Positions 8,120-17,280 of a stretch of 33,438 bases of DNA are shown one piece after another; within the stretch, counting starts at the first letter, position 1, and each line of letters begins with the position of its first letter. Both the position numbers and the translations under genes were made by a program. Source of the DNA: Leptospirales bacterium (GTDB lineage Bacteria > Spirochaetota > Leptospiria > Leptospirales > Leptonemataceae); contig JAIBBM010000044.1 in assembly GCA_019694685.1 (NCBI GenBank), forward strand, positions 1 to 33,438, written 5' to 3'. The notes beneath the pieces were generated by a model, which did no database searches, was not told the origin of the DNA, and worked only from the letters and a program-made list of their open reading frames with translations.

Positions 8120-11100
8120 GCAGCGGGCCTTGCAGTCAGGGATTTGATGGCCAGAAGAGTTCCGTTCTGCCTGACCCTGTGGCGGAACGTCTCTACTACA
8201 AGAAACATGGTCGGGAATGCGACCAGAGTGAGCACTGTGGCTACGATCAATCCGCCTACGATGGCCACTGCCATAGGCGCCTGGAGATTCCCACTTGAGG
8301 CGAGTCCCGCAGATGGAAGAGAGCCAAGCATGTTGGTAAGGCTTGTGAGTAGAATCGCACGGATGCGAGCGTGTCCGCATTTCTTTAGAATTTCAGGCAA
8401 AAGCGCGATGTCTGATCCGTCGTGTCCGGCGTCACCTCGCTGCTGTTCTATGTACTCATAGAGAACAGTGGCTGAATCCACAACGATCCCTGCCAGAAGA
8501 ATGATGCCAATGGCAGAAGAGATATTGAGCCCGTGTCCTGTGATGAGAAGTGCTGTAGACACACCGAATAGCATCAGTGGAATGATGAGTGCCAGAGTGA
8601 TTGGATGAATGAGTGACTCAAATTGACCTGCGAGCAACATGTAGATGAGCACAGCTGAAATTGCAAACGCATACACTAGACCTGCCAGGGATTCGCTTGT
8701 TTCTTCGTTGTCTTCGCGTAGCCGCAGTTGCGGACGGTTTTCATCTGGCTCTTTCGCATAGGATGCGCGGGTATTTGAGATGGCCTGTTCCAGCTCTGCG
8801 AAGACTGTCTTTCGTTCGCTCTTTTCATATTCGACCCGGATTTGCTCTACACGTCTCTGATTCTCGCGAAGAACTGCAGAATGACCCGTGCCTTCTTGAG
8901 GGCGGATGAAAGTGCCCACTTCCATTTGCTTGCCATCGCCCACAGGCACAAGCAAGCGTCTCACATGGTCGAGGCTGTTTCTGTCCTCTTCGCGAAGTCT
9001 GAGCCTGACACCGATTTCGTGGTCCCCTTCGCGGTAGCCGGTTGCGATGGTGCCGTTGACCGCGCTATGGATGGTGCGTGCGATCGATTCGATGGTCAGC
9101 CCCTGGGCTGCTATTTTCTCGCGATCCACAAACACCTTTACCTCAGGTTCCGTTGCACCGGCGGTAGATGAGATGTTTACAATTCCTTTTGTTTTTTGAA
9201 TGCTTTCGCGCAGAGCCAGGGCCGCCTCGCGAGCGCGGGTTCGCGACCTATGTTCTACTTCTGCGACGATCACGGGAGATGTTTCTCCGAGCAGTTCTTG
9301 CAGTGCTTCTCCTTTGATCCTGAATGTTGTCTTGATATTTGCGAAATTGGAAAGACCGCCGGACAACGTCTCATTGAATTCTCGAGACGTCATGCGATCT
9401 CGATCAATGTAGATGATGCTGCGAGAGTAGTTCGGATGCTTGATTCCTTTTACCTGGCTGGCAAGGTCATCGGATTCAAATCCGAGAGTAGTGATCGCAT
9501 GAGCGGCCAGATTATTTTTACTCAGAAAGCCGTGAATCTTCTGCTGCAATGCTTCATTTTCTGCCAGAGTAGTGCCTGGAGGCATTTCCACTTCTGCTTC
9601 CACAACACCCTGATCTACGTCCGGGAAAAGGCTTCGCGGAAGAAAACATAGGAGTGCGATTCCAACAACGCCCACTCCGAGTGAGATGAGTAAAATCCGC
9701 GCAGGTCTTGCAAGGGAATAGTCAATAGAGCGATCATAGAGACGCGAAGCAAGAGATGTGAATTTCTCTGCGTAACCAAAGGCAGGCTTTGAGATGTGAT
9801 TGATCTTTTCAAATGCTCGCCTCATCCACGTTACTTTGTACACTGGCAGAGAAAAAAGAACGGGAACGAGAGTCAGAGAACAGAGAAGGGAGCTCAGAAG
9901 AGAGAATGTGATCGTGAAAGCGAAATCCTTGAATACCTGTCCTGCAATCCCTGGAACGAAAATAATGGGAACAAATACCACGATCGTTGTGCCTGCAGCA
10001 GATATGACAGAGCCCACAACTTGCTGAGTTCCCCGCACTGCAGTATCTATCAGTGAATCATCTGGATTTTGTTCTCGTTCGAGTGTGATCGATTCGATCA
10101 CTACAATCGCACTGTCGAGCAGCATGCCCACCCCGAGTGCCAGGCCTCCCAGGCTCATGATGTTCAGCGAAAGCCCTTTGATGTACATGCATGCGAACGT
10201 GGTGATAATTGAAATTGGAATCGTGATCGAAATGATGAGAGAAGGCCAGACATCCTTTAGAAACAAAAACAGAACGATCACTGCGATGATGCCTCCGGAG
10301 AGCGCCTCTGTTCTCACGTTTGCAATGGCAGACAGAACAAAATCGGATTTATCCTGAACAATTTCCAGCTTCAGCTTCTTTCCAAATCGCGCATTGATTT
10401 CAGCCAGACCCGCGCGAATGTTTGCGGCAGTCTGGATCGTATTTGCATCCGGTTCTTTCTTGATCCCAACTACGACTGCAGGTTTGCCGTTGTAGAAGGC
10501 GGAACCGCGTCTCTCTTTGAATCCGTTTTCAATTTCTGCTACCTGGCGCAGAAACACTGGCGCACCAGAAGAAGATACGTTGATCACTGTTTCCCCGATT
10601 TGTTCTACACTCTGAAAATCTCCCTGCACGCGCACTGTCAGGTCGCGGTCTCCTTTGCGCACCGTGCCGGCCGGAAAACTGAAGTTAGACGATTCGAGAG
10701 CACCCCTCAGGTCCTCGAGCGAAAGGCCAATCGAATGCAGCCTTTGTGCGTCGACTTTGACCTGGATTTCTCGTTTGGATCCACCGAGCACAGAAAGGGA
10801 AGCGACTCCATCGATGCGTTCGATGAAAGGTCTTACATCATTCTCGATGTAATCGCGCAGCTGCATTTCTGGCAGGTCCACCGGGCGCGCGATGAGAGTG
10901 ATGATTGGATCTGCGGACGGATCCGAACGAACTATGATCGATTTTTCTGCATCCTGAGGAAGAACTGATTTGGCAAGGTCGATTTTCTGGCGTGTATTCA
11001 CAATGGCCAGATCAAGAGAAGTGTTCCAATCAAAGAAAACTTCTACAATCGAAAGACCTTCCTGGGATTTTGACGTTACACGGCGAACTCCGGACACAGA

Positions 11101-11310
11101 GCTCACAGCGTCTTCGATTGGACGAGTCACCAGATTTTCCATTTCGTCTGGAGCAACGTTCGGGTAGGCAGTGAGTATGGTGAGCTGCGGAATCTGAATA
11201 TCCGGAAACAGGCTTACTCTCAGTCGCCCCAGAGAAATAAAACCGATGAGTAGAATAGCCGCATAGATCATCGAGGTGGCTATGGGCCGATTTACGAGGA
11301 AGCGAAGCAT
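8116..11310 (-). CDS. RND efflux permease, first of two (AcrB/HAE1-like)
   Basis: The 1064-residue inner-membrane proton-driven transporter carries the family hallmarks: an N-terminal LRFLVNRPIATSMIYAAILL helix, the LFPDIQIPQLTI start of the porter domain, two large periplasmic loops, and TM4 with GLALGVGMLLDSAIVVIES. D399 matches AcrB D407, while the neighbouring Asp is replaced by Ser. The C-terminal half has the matching GIILLAGIVVDSATVLYEY segment with its own Asp. The length fits the family. The start (ATG 11308-11310) shares one base with the stop of the Ig-like lipoprotein gene (TGATG), so translation is probably coupled. With the membrane fusion protein and TolC homologue upstream it makes a complete tripartite pump. 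Drug, lipid or protein-linked export cannot be distinguished from the sequence. Confidence 0.88.
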   Translation of the reverse strand: MLRFLVNRPIATSMIYAAILLIGFISLGRLRVSLFPDIQIPQLTILTAYPNVAPDEMENLVTRPIEDAVSSVSGVRRVTSKSQEGLSIVEVFFDWNTSLDLAIVNTRQKIDLAKSVLPQDAEKSIIVRSDPSADPIITLIARPVDLPEMQLRDYIENDVRPFIERIDGVASLSVLGGSKREIQVKVDAQRLHSIGLSLEDLRGALESSNFSFPAGTVRKGDRDLTVRVQGDFQSVEQIGETVINVSSSGAPVFLRQVAEIENGFKERRGSAFYNGKPAVVVGIKKEPDANTIQTAANIRAGLAEINARFGKKLKLEIVQDKSDFVLSAIANVRTEALSGGIIAVIVLFLFLKDVWPSLIISITIPISIITTFACMYIKGLSLNIMSLGGLALGVGMLLDSAIVVIESITLEREQNPDDSLIDTAVRGTQQVVGSVISAAGTTIVVFVPIIFVPGIAGQVFKDFAFTITFSLLSSLLCSLTLVPVLFSLPVYKVTWMRRAFEKINHISKPAFGYAEKFTSLASRLYDRSIDYSLARPARILLISLGVGVVGIALLCFLPRSLFPDVDQGVVEAEVEMPPGTTLAENEALQQKIHGFLSKNNLAAHAITTLGFESDDLASQVKGIKHPNYSRSIIYIDRDRMTSREFNETLSGGLSNFANIKTTFRIKGEALQELLGETSPVIVAEVEHRSRTRAREAALALRESIQKTKGIVNISSTAGATEPEVKVFVDREKIAAQGLTIESIARTIHSAVNGTIATGYREGDHEIGVRLRLREEDRNSLDHVRRLLVPVGDGKQMEVGTFIRPQEGTGHSAVLRENQRRVEQIRVEYEKSERKTVFAELEQAISNTRASYAKEPDENRPQLRLREDNEETSESLAGLVYAFAISAVLIYMLLAGQFESLIHPITLALIIPLMLFGVSTALLITGHGLNISSAIGIILLAGIVVDSATVLYEYIEQQRGDAGHDGSDIALLPEILKKCGHARIRAILLTSLTNMLGSLPSAGLASSGNLQAPMAVAIVGGLIVATVLTLVAFPTMFLVVETFRHRVRQNGTLLAIKSLTARPAA

Positions 11311-12818
11311 CAGAATGTAAGGTAAATGACGTAGTCAGAAGCCAGAGTGTTTCCATTGACATCAATGGCGCCTGACGGTCCTCCCAGTATCTTCAGTCTG
11401 TACGTGGGAATTCCCGGAGCAGATGGCCATGGATTGCCGTAGAGTTGAACCGTCATGCTGTTGCCGCTCGTCGGTCCGGGTGTGACGATTCCGTAAATTT
11501 GAACATTGCCGCTCGAAGCGTCGAAGATTCTCTGGAAACTCGTTGAAGTGACCAGTGAATTTCGCACCATGGTGCCGCTAAAATCAATGCGAATCTGGAG
11601 AATGCAGGTTGTGAGTGGACCCGGATCTGCGTCTGCCTGTTGCGCCAGATCGAGAGTTGCGTAGTCCGTCAGTGCGCTATAGATTCCACTGCCAGAAGCA
11701 CCCGCGCAGGTTCCAGGCGTAGAAGAACCTTCCTGTCTTACAGAAGTGACGACCGGTCGCGTGGACACCGCTGCATCCGTGTAGAACGGGAAAGAATAGT
11801 TGGTACTCATCAAGTTTCCGAAAGAATCGGAAGCTGAGTTTGAAACGGAAAGTGTGTAGTTGGATTGAGAAGAAAGGCCGGACGGAAAAGTCAGAGTCAG
11901 CTGGTCTGACGCCCCGTTCCATGTTTTGATCCAGGAGGCAGCAGGAGAAAGGGAGATGGCAGCCTCGGTCGTAACCGGATTCATGGCGGCGCTGAACTGG
12001 AGGACAATGGGTGAGTTTCTGTCGATTCCGGTGGTATTGATTCCGTTTGTCAGCAGTACTCCTGCCGTCGCAGAAGTGAGTGCAGGAGGCGAAGAAGCAC
12101 TTCCTACTACAAACGAAATCGTAGACCCGTTCTGCAGAGAATTCCCAAAAACGTCTTTCAAAGCCGTTGTCAGGTTCACTGTGTAGGTAGTGCCGTATGT
12201 CAGGTTCGAGGACGGAGTGATGATGACCTGATCTTTTGCCTGGTTCTGTATTATGGTGGTTACGATGGCGGGTGAGATCGAAATTCCGCTTGAGATAGTT
12301 GAGAAATCTATAGGTTTAGAAAAATTGAGAGTGATTGTCTGGTTTGTGGCTACATTCGTAGCACCGTTTGCAGGATTCGAAGACGTAAGAGTTGGATGAG
12401 TTGTGTCTGCCTGCGCGAAGAAGCGAACAATGTAGTCCTGCTGGATGTTTACGCCTGTGGAGGCCTCTGCCGACTTTGAAAGAGTCATTGTGAATTCGTC
12501 TGAACCGGTAAGCCCCGATCGCGGGTTGTAGATCATCCGCGTTCCTTCCCAGAGAAAGCCGCCGGTTGTGCCGCCTCCCGCACTTCCAAGTGTGAAGGCG
12601 GACTGCGTTTTTTGCTGATCCATCTCGCGATCAAAAAGGAGCCAGATTCCCTGCGAACCGTCAATGCCGATCAGGCCATTCGTCGGGTAAGACGCCACTA
12701 CCTTCGGAAGGTCACCTCCCCCGGGAAGAAGTAAGCCCTGCAGCGGGTCTTTGTGCGCGCAGGATAAGACGGTTGCGGCAGATAGAATCACAAGGGCGAA
12801 TAACGGGCGGCGTATCAT
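11310..12818 (-). CDS. SbsA Ig-like (Big_5) lipoprotein, second of a tandem pair
   Basis: The 502-residue product begins with a lipoprotein signal ending in TVLSC (Cys20), typical of spirochaete lipoboxes. At least three SbsA-type Ig-like domains follow (about 36-135, 140-240 and 245-350). They are recognised by the repeating pattern 'P xx GAxxV...xxIxLxFSxPxD', 'ISPA', 'LTYGTTYTVNLTTALKDxxGNSL' and similar in each copy. The C-terminal 150 residues form a further beta-rich domain with an IRIDFSGTMVRNS strand. The neighbouring upstream gene encodes a paralogue with the same layout. It lies between the membrane fusion protein and the first permease in an RND operon, where lipoproteins of this type are not standard parts. 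It may be a periplasmic or surface scaffold of the pump. Overlap is 4 nt upstream and 1 nt downstream. Confidence 0.75.
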   Translation of the reverse strand: MIRRPLFALVILSAATVLSCAHKDPLQGLLLPGGGDLPKVVASYPTNGLIGIDGSQGIWLLFDREMDQQKTQSAFTLGSAGGGTTGGFLWEGTRMIYNPRSGLTGSDEFTMTLSKSAEASTGVNIQQDYIVRFFAQADTTHPTLTSSNPANGATNVATNQTITLNFSKPIDFSTISSGISISPAIVTTIIQNQAKDQVIITPSSNLTYGTTYTVNLTTALKDVFGNSLQNGSTISFVVGSASSPPALTSATAGVLLTNGINTTGIDRNSPIVLQFSAAMNPVTTEAAISLSPAASWIKTWNGASDQLTLTFPSGLSSQSNYTLSVSNSASDSFGNLMSTNYSFPFYTDAAVSTRPVVTSVRQEGSSTPGTCAGASGSGIYSALTDYATLDLAQQADADPGPLTTCILQIRIDFSGTMVRNSLVTSTSFQRIFDASSGNVQIYGIVTPGPTSGNSMTVQLYGNPWPSAPGIPTYRLKILGGPSGAIDVNGNTLASDYVIYLTF

Positions 12819-14344
12819 TGGACCCTCATATAGATTAAAGCGTCTGATTGCATCCAGGATCCGGTTTCAGCGCCGACTGGCGCCGTGCGAATTCCTGCTG
12901 CTTTGCCGAAGATCTTCACTTCGTATTCATTGCATCCAACATCGCCCAGATAGATGACGAGTTGATCATTGGGTCGGGTAGTCGTAGCAAAACTCAGCCC
13001 AATGATCTGTGCTACATGCGGATTGATTCCAACGGTGCGCGAGATAGAAAGATTTTCAGCTACGGTCGATAGGTTCAGAGAATGATCGAAGTCTACGCGA
13101 ATCGTCATGTTTGCGCCTGTAAGACATCCAGGCAGAGTTACTGTACTCAGGGCGGCCGGAGAAATGGTCAGAGAAGAAAGCGGCAGAGGTGCGGTTTGAT
13201 TGGCTCCGATTGCCTGGAGATAGTCTGAGTTGGTCGCGCCGTTGCTGTTGTCCACATAGAAGTTCAGGTGATACGCGCTTTGCAGGGAGTTTCCCGCGAT
13301 ATCGAGTACAGTATTCCCAAGAGATGCTCTGTAGAAATGGAGCGGTTCAAGCGGAGAGCCGGGAGTGAATGTAGCCATTGTGAATGTTGGGTTCCATTGC
13401 CATGTTCCAGACGACGCAGAAGAGTCAGATTGTCGCACAAGAGAAAATGCGTTTTGCACAGTTTGAAACTGAACAGGCTCGCTAAATACGATTTGAAATG
13501 CGCTGTCTTTTCGAATTCCAGTCTGGTTGGGAGAAAGCGGTGTTACATTGCCCACCTCAAACAGGTTTGTGATCGTTGGCGGAACAAAGTCTGTTCCCGC
13601 CTGGAAGCTTGTAGTGCTCGTGGCTGCCAGAGGATTTCCGGTGGTGTCGCGCGCACCGACATTCAGGCTCACTGTGTATGTGGTTGCGAAAGTCAAAGCA
13701 GCAGTTGGCGTATAAGTGAAACCGCGCTGGTCCGGATCCCAGGAGAAACTGCCAGGCGCCGCGGGAGAAATGCTAAACGCAGTTTGAGTGGAAGGAATGT
13801 CCATGGGCCGCGAAAAGATGAATCGAATGGTGGAAGTAGTGGCCACGTTTTGCGAATTGTTCGCCGGCGCAACGGACAGCACCTGCGGGCCAGTTACAGA
13901 TGAACCGGAAATGAAATGAACAATGTAATCTACTTCCATGGGATATCCGTCCTTTGAAATGGACGATCCACTCTGAACGAGGACGAAGGAATTGCCAGTG
14001 GCAAGAGGTCCGTCCAGACGATACTCCAGTCTCTTTCCGGACCACACGAAATGACCTGGAGTGGGAGCAGATCCGCTCAGAGTAAAAGCATTCTCTGTTT
14101 CATTGGGCCGCATTTCTCGGTCGAATTCCACGTAAACGGGAATGTCGGAAGGAACGTTAGGCGTCAAAGCAGAAGGACTGGAAAGAACGACGGATGGTCT
14201 AGTCGCAGAACCTGGTGCGAAGAGAATCCCTGGGAGATTGGCTGCATTCTTGCTGCAGGAAGGAATGCCAGAAACAGCTAAAAACAGGGCAAAAACAACA
14301 CCTTTCTTTTGAGGAAGGCCACTCTGGAAGTAGGGGCAGTTCAT
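12815..14344 (-). CDS. SbsA Ig-like (Big_5) lipoprotein, first of a tandem pair
   Basis: The 509-residue product has a lipoprotein signal with SGIPSC (Cys30) after a longer polar N-terminus. Ig-like SbsA domains lie at about 48-150, 153-250 and 255-365, each with the family pattern (VYVEFDREMRP; SVAPANNSQNVATTSTIRFIFSRPMD; LTFATTYTVSLNVGARDTTGNPL; GIRKDSAFQIVFSEPVQ). The C-terminal domain contains IRVDFDHSLNLSTV, matching the equivalent strand in the downstream paralogue, so the two arose by duplication. The start overlaps the stop of the membrane fusion protein gene by 4 nt and the stop overlaps the next start by 4 nt. A methionine closer to the hydrophobic core is not present, so the longer N-terminus is kept. 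An outer-membrane or periplasmic lipoprotein is the likely fate; its role beside the pump is unknown. Confidence 0.75.
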   Translation of the reverse strand: MNCPYFQSGLPQKKGVVFALFLAVSGIPSCSKNAANLPGILFAPGSATRPSVVLSSPSALTPNVPSDIPVYVEFDREMRPNETENAFTLSGSAPTPGHFVWSGKRLEYRLDGPLATGNSFVLVQSGSSISKDGYPMEVDYIVHFISGSSVTGPQVLSVAPANNSQNVATTSTIRFIFSRPMDIPSTQTAFSISPAAPGSFSWDPDQRGFTYTPTAALTFATTYTVSLNVGARDTTGNPLAATSTTSFQAGTDFVPPTITNLFEVGNVTPLSPNQTGIRKDSAFQIVFSEPVQFQTVQNAFSLVRQSDSSASSGTWQWNPTFTMATFTPGSPLEPLHFYRASLGNTVLDIAGNSLQSAYHLNFYVDNSNGATNSDYLQAIGANQTAPLPLSSLTISPAALSTVTLPGCLTGANMTIRVDFDHSLNLSTVAENLSISRTVGINPHVAQIIGLSFATTTRPNDQLVIYLGDVGCNEYEVKIFGKAAGIRTAPVGAETGSWMQSDALIYMRVQ

Positions 14345-15864
14345 TTCTCCTGCACCTTTGCTTTCAGTTCAGGCTTTACTTTGACGCGCGCACCGTCTCT
14401 GAGAACATCGATTCCATCAATGGCAAGTACTTCTCCCGCGCTCAGGCCGGCGGTGACTTCGTATCTTTCCCCGAATCGATCCCCGAGCACAATTTCGCGC
14501 TTCATCGTGAGACCGTCTTTCACAACGAATACATTGCCTCTACGCGTGCTGTTTTGATCTCGCAGGTTGGTGACTGCAGTTTCCGGAATAGACAGAGCAT
14601 CTTTCTTTTCGCGAGTGCGGATTCTGGTGCGAACAAACATACCGGGAGCGAGGAGATTTTCATTGTTATCAAAGCGAATGCGCACCGGGATGCTTCTTGT
14701 TTTAGGATCAATGACGGGCGAAATGATGTAGAGCTCACCTTCGAAGACCTTACCTGCACGCGCGTCTGCTGTGAATGCAGTCTTTGATCCAGGTGCAATA
14801 CTTTTGATTTCTTCTTCCGGGAGCTGGGTCTCCACGACCAGTTTGTCCATTCTCACCACGGTAAAGAGAGGTTCGTTTTGTTTTGCTTCTTCTCCGATTT
14901 CTATGGATCTGGCTGCCACAACGCCGTCTAACGGGGAAACAATGGTAGCTTCGCGCAGTAGTAGATTTGTGTTTTCGAGCTCAATCTGCGCACTTTGATA
15001 GGCCGCTTCTGACGCTCGAAAGCTCTGCAAGTCGACCTGAGTGTTGAAGTCTATGAATGTCCTTTTCTTTTCTGCAGGCGCTTCCGGAACTGAAATGTTT
15101 GCACCCAGCAAATCTGCGTCCCGAAATCCAATCATTTGAGTCTGAAATTCCTTTCTGGTCTGAAAGAGTCTGGATACTGCGCCCAGATAGGTGACATACG
15201 TTTGCTTGAGTTCTGAGCCTGAGACACCGCCCAGGTCGTATAGTTCCTTCTTGTTTTCGAGATTCTGTCTGGCGGTGAGAAGTTGGGCGCGCGATTCTAC
15301 TATGTTCGATTGAGTACGTTCAATTCCAGTCAGCTGCTTTTCTACCTCTCGGCGCGCTGCACTGTAGCGAGCCTGGGCCAAAAGCATCTGCGCTCTTGCC
15401 TGAGCTGCACTTCCCTGGGCCTGACGCTGCTTCAGTATGATCTCAAATGTTTCCATCTGAGCCAGTTTTTCTCCTTTTTTCACGCGAGAACCTTGTTCCA
15501 CGAAGATCTGCTGCACGCGGCCAAGTACTCTCGATGCAACAGAAGCCTTGTCCAGATACGTCACTGTCCCTGGATTCTTGATTTCGTGAATCAGAGTACC
15601 TGGTTTCAGTGTTTCTGTTCTGATTTCTGGCATGAGCATGGATTCGTCTACGGGCTGTTTTGGTTTTGCCAGCTGATAGATAGCCATGGTGATTCCCAGA
15701 ACGCTGCAGGCGATGATCGCATAACGTGCGCGCACGGGCATGGACCGCAATCTACGCATTGCTATGCGACGATGAACCTGAAAGCTTGCAGACCGGCCTG
15801 ATCGTAAGCGGTTTAGCTTTCGTCTTATGAATCGCATCGATGTTTTGAATTTGCGTGTTTTCAT
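14341..15864 (-). CDS. RND membrane fusion protein (HlyD/AcrA family) with a very basic N-tail
   Basis: The 507-residue periplasmic adaptor has a single N-terminal membrane helix (about 48-65). A lipoyl/barrel-sandwich half follows (TLKPGTLIHEIKNPGTVTYLDKASVASRVLGRVQQIFVEQGSRVKKGEKLAQ), then a long alpha-hairpin with coiled-coil character (about 140-300), the second lipoyl half (ATIVSPLDGVVAARSIEIGEEA), and beta-barrel and membrane-proximal domains ending near DGARVKVKPEL. These are the standard parts of the family. Unusual is the cytoplasmic tail: 18 of the first 47 residues are Lys or Arg. The start at 15862-15864 is supported by a 4-nt overlap with the TolC-like gene; internal ATGs (Met10, Met36, Met42) would shorten the tail. 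It should bridge the permeases encoded downstream to the TolC-like channel encoded upstream. Confidence 0.88.
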   Translation of the reverse strand: MKTRKFKTSMRFIRRKLNRLRSGRSASFQVHRRIAMRRLRSMPVRARYAIIACSVLGITMAIYQLAKPKQPVDESMLMPEIRTETLKPGTLIHEIKNPGTVTYLDKASVASRVLGRVQQIFVEQGSRVKKGEKLAQMETFEIILKQRQAQGSAAQARAQMLLAQARYSAARREVEKQLTGIERTQSNIVESRAQLLTARQNLENKKELYDLGGVSGSELKQTYVTYLGAVSRLFQTRKEFQTQMIGFRDADLLGANISVPEAPAEKKRTFIDFNTQVDLQSFRASEAAYQSAQIELENTNLLLREATIVSPLDGVVAARSIEIGEEAKQNEPLFTVVRMDKLVVETQLPEEEIKSIAPGSKTAFTADARAGKVFEGELYIISPVIDPKTRSIPVRIRFDNNENLLAPGMFVRTRIRTREKKDALSIPETAVTNLRDQNSTRRGNVFVVKDGLTMKREIVLGDRFGERYEVTAGLSAGEVLAIDGIDVLRDGARVKVKPELKAKVQEK

Positions 15865-17279
15865 GGTGTGATTCCTGCGGATTGACCGGGAGCGGGAGCT
15901 GGATTGTTTTCGGGCAGATCAATGAGTCCTAAGTAGTCCAGTTCGAGCCCTATATCTGCTTCGAATTGACCGACTGCGAGAATGGATTCCACTCTCTTCT
16001 CGAGCAGATCCGCGCGTGCTTGCTGTAACTTGATCTCTTCTTCGAGATAGTCGTGCAAGGCCGTCTGCCCGCTGATGTATTTTCTGTACTCTACTGTGTT
16101 TCGCAGTTCTGAAATGGAAACCTTCTCTGCGAGAAGAGAAAGTTCATTGTTTCTTTCGCGGGTTTCTCGGGCGAATTTATCTATGCGAAGGTCAATGTTT
16201 CTCCGCAGATCTTCCCTGTTTGCGCGTGCGCGAAACAGTTGTAGCTCGTTGCGCATTCCCGCTGCTCTGTATCCTGGATTGTTGTAAAAATCGAACTCTC
16301 CGCCTTCAGACAGACCGCGCTGCGTGTCTGCCTTTGTGCTGTTGTATTGTGCGTCTGTGCGAAGAGTGCTTCCCTGTAGCGGGATGGTTACGTTGATTCC
16401 CACTCCCCAGTCCAGAGATCGGGGAGGCCACTCTTCACCGGTTCTTCCGTAGTGGCCTGTGAGAGAAACAGAGGGAAGGTAGTCATGCGAAGTGATCAGA
16501 TATTCTTTTCGGCTGCGATATACATCGAGTCGCGCCTGTCGAAGTTCGGGGCTGTTTTCTTCTGCCAGCACCTTGAGCTCGTCCGGCAGCCTGTTTGAAT
16601 CTCGAATGACTGTTCTGGTCAGATCTATGGCTACGAGCGCGGGTTCCGATCCAGGAGGTAGATGCAAGGTGTGCGCGAAATCAGCGATGCTGGAACGATA
16701 GGCGGCTTCCTGCTTTTCCAGCGCGAACTGGCGGCGTTTGTGTTCGTTTTCTATTTCACGAAAGTCGATGAGCGCAATTGCATCCTGTCTTCGTTCGATA
16801 ACGGCTCTTTTGTACAGTAAGTCAGTGCTTTTTATCGAGAGGCGCGCCAGGTCCATTTGTCCTTTTTGTTGCTGCAGAGCGAAGAAGGCAGTTCTGACTC
16901 GAAGCTTCAGATCGTTGCGTGCTTTCTTGTATTTTTCGGTGCTGATGGATGCGTCCAGCTTTGCCACTTCATGGGCCAGAGACGTCCTGCCTCCGTCGTA
17001 GATTGGTTGTGAAATGTTTAACTGGATAGACTGAGAGCCGTTGTCGAATTCTCTCTGCGCTACCGTTCTGCTCTGGCGATAGCTCAACGAAACAGAAGGA
17101 AAGAAGTCTCTGAATTTTACCTTGATGTTCTCATTTGCGATAGCGCGTTCCTGCCGCAGTGCTCTGAGCTCCGGATGATTCTCTTCTGCGATGATTTCCG
17201 CTTCGCGCAGACTCATCTGCGGCGCGGGAGACGTCTGAAGAAAAAGGACGGTCACCCCAAGTTGCACGAGCGGGGACAA
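15861..17279 (-). CDS. TolC-like outer-membrane efflux protein
   Basis: The 472-residue product has a short signal peptide (VQLGVTVLFLQTSPAPQ) followed by two OEP repeats typical of TolC-type channels. The first starts with MSLREAEIIAEENHPELRALRQE. The second starts with LAEENSPELRQARLDVYRSRKEYLITSHDYLPSVSLTGHYG, with the long amphipathic helices and beta strands expected. A TTG start at 17277-17279 is chosen because AGGAG lies 7 nt upstream and no better start exists before the signal peptide. The upstream TPR gene stops 1 nt before it, and the downstream adaptor overlaps by 4 nt. It provides the outer-membrane duct for the tripartite pump. The C-terminus ends in a Pro/Ala-rich tail (ENNPAPAPGQSAG). 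Confidence 0.85.
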   Translation of the reverse strand: MSPLVQLGVTVLFLQTSPAPQMSLREAEIIAEENHPELRALRQERAIANENIKVKFRDFFPSVSLSYRQSRTVAQREFDNGSQSIQLNISQPIYDGGRTSLAHEVAKLDASISTEKYKKARNDLKLRVRTAFFALQQQKGQMDLARLSIKSTDLLYKRAVIERRQDAIALIDFREIENEHKRRQFALEKQEAAYRSSIADFAHTLHLPPGSEPALVAIDLTRTVIRDSNRLPDELKVLAEENSPELRQARLDVYRSRKEYLITSHDYLPSVSLTGHYGRTGEEWPPRSLDWGVGINVTIPLQGSTLRTDAQYNSTKADTQRGLSEGGEFDFYNNPGYRAAGMRNELQLFRARANREDLRRNIDLRIDKFARETRERNNELSLLAEKVSISELRNTVEYRKYISGQTALHDYLEEEIKLQQARADLLEKRVESILAVGQFEADIGLELDYLGLIDLPENNPAPAPGQSAGITP

Positions 17280-17280
17280 C

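Noticed and set aside
8120..8380. An 87-residue N-terminal extension of the second RND permease
   Set aside because: It lies wholly inside the upstream permease gene in another frame, its sequence is not protein-like, and the ATG at 8117-8119 sits in a typical ATGA overlap directly before the first membrane helix.
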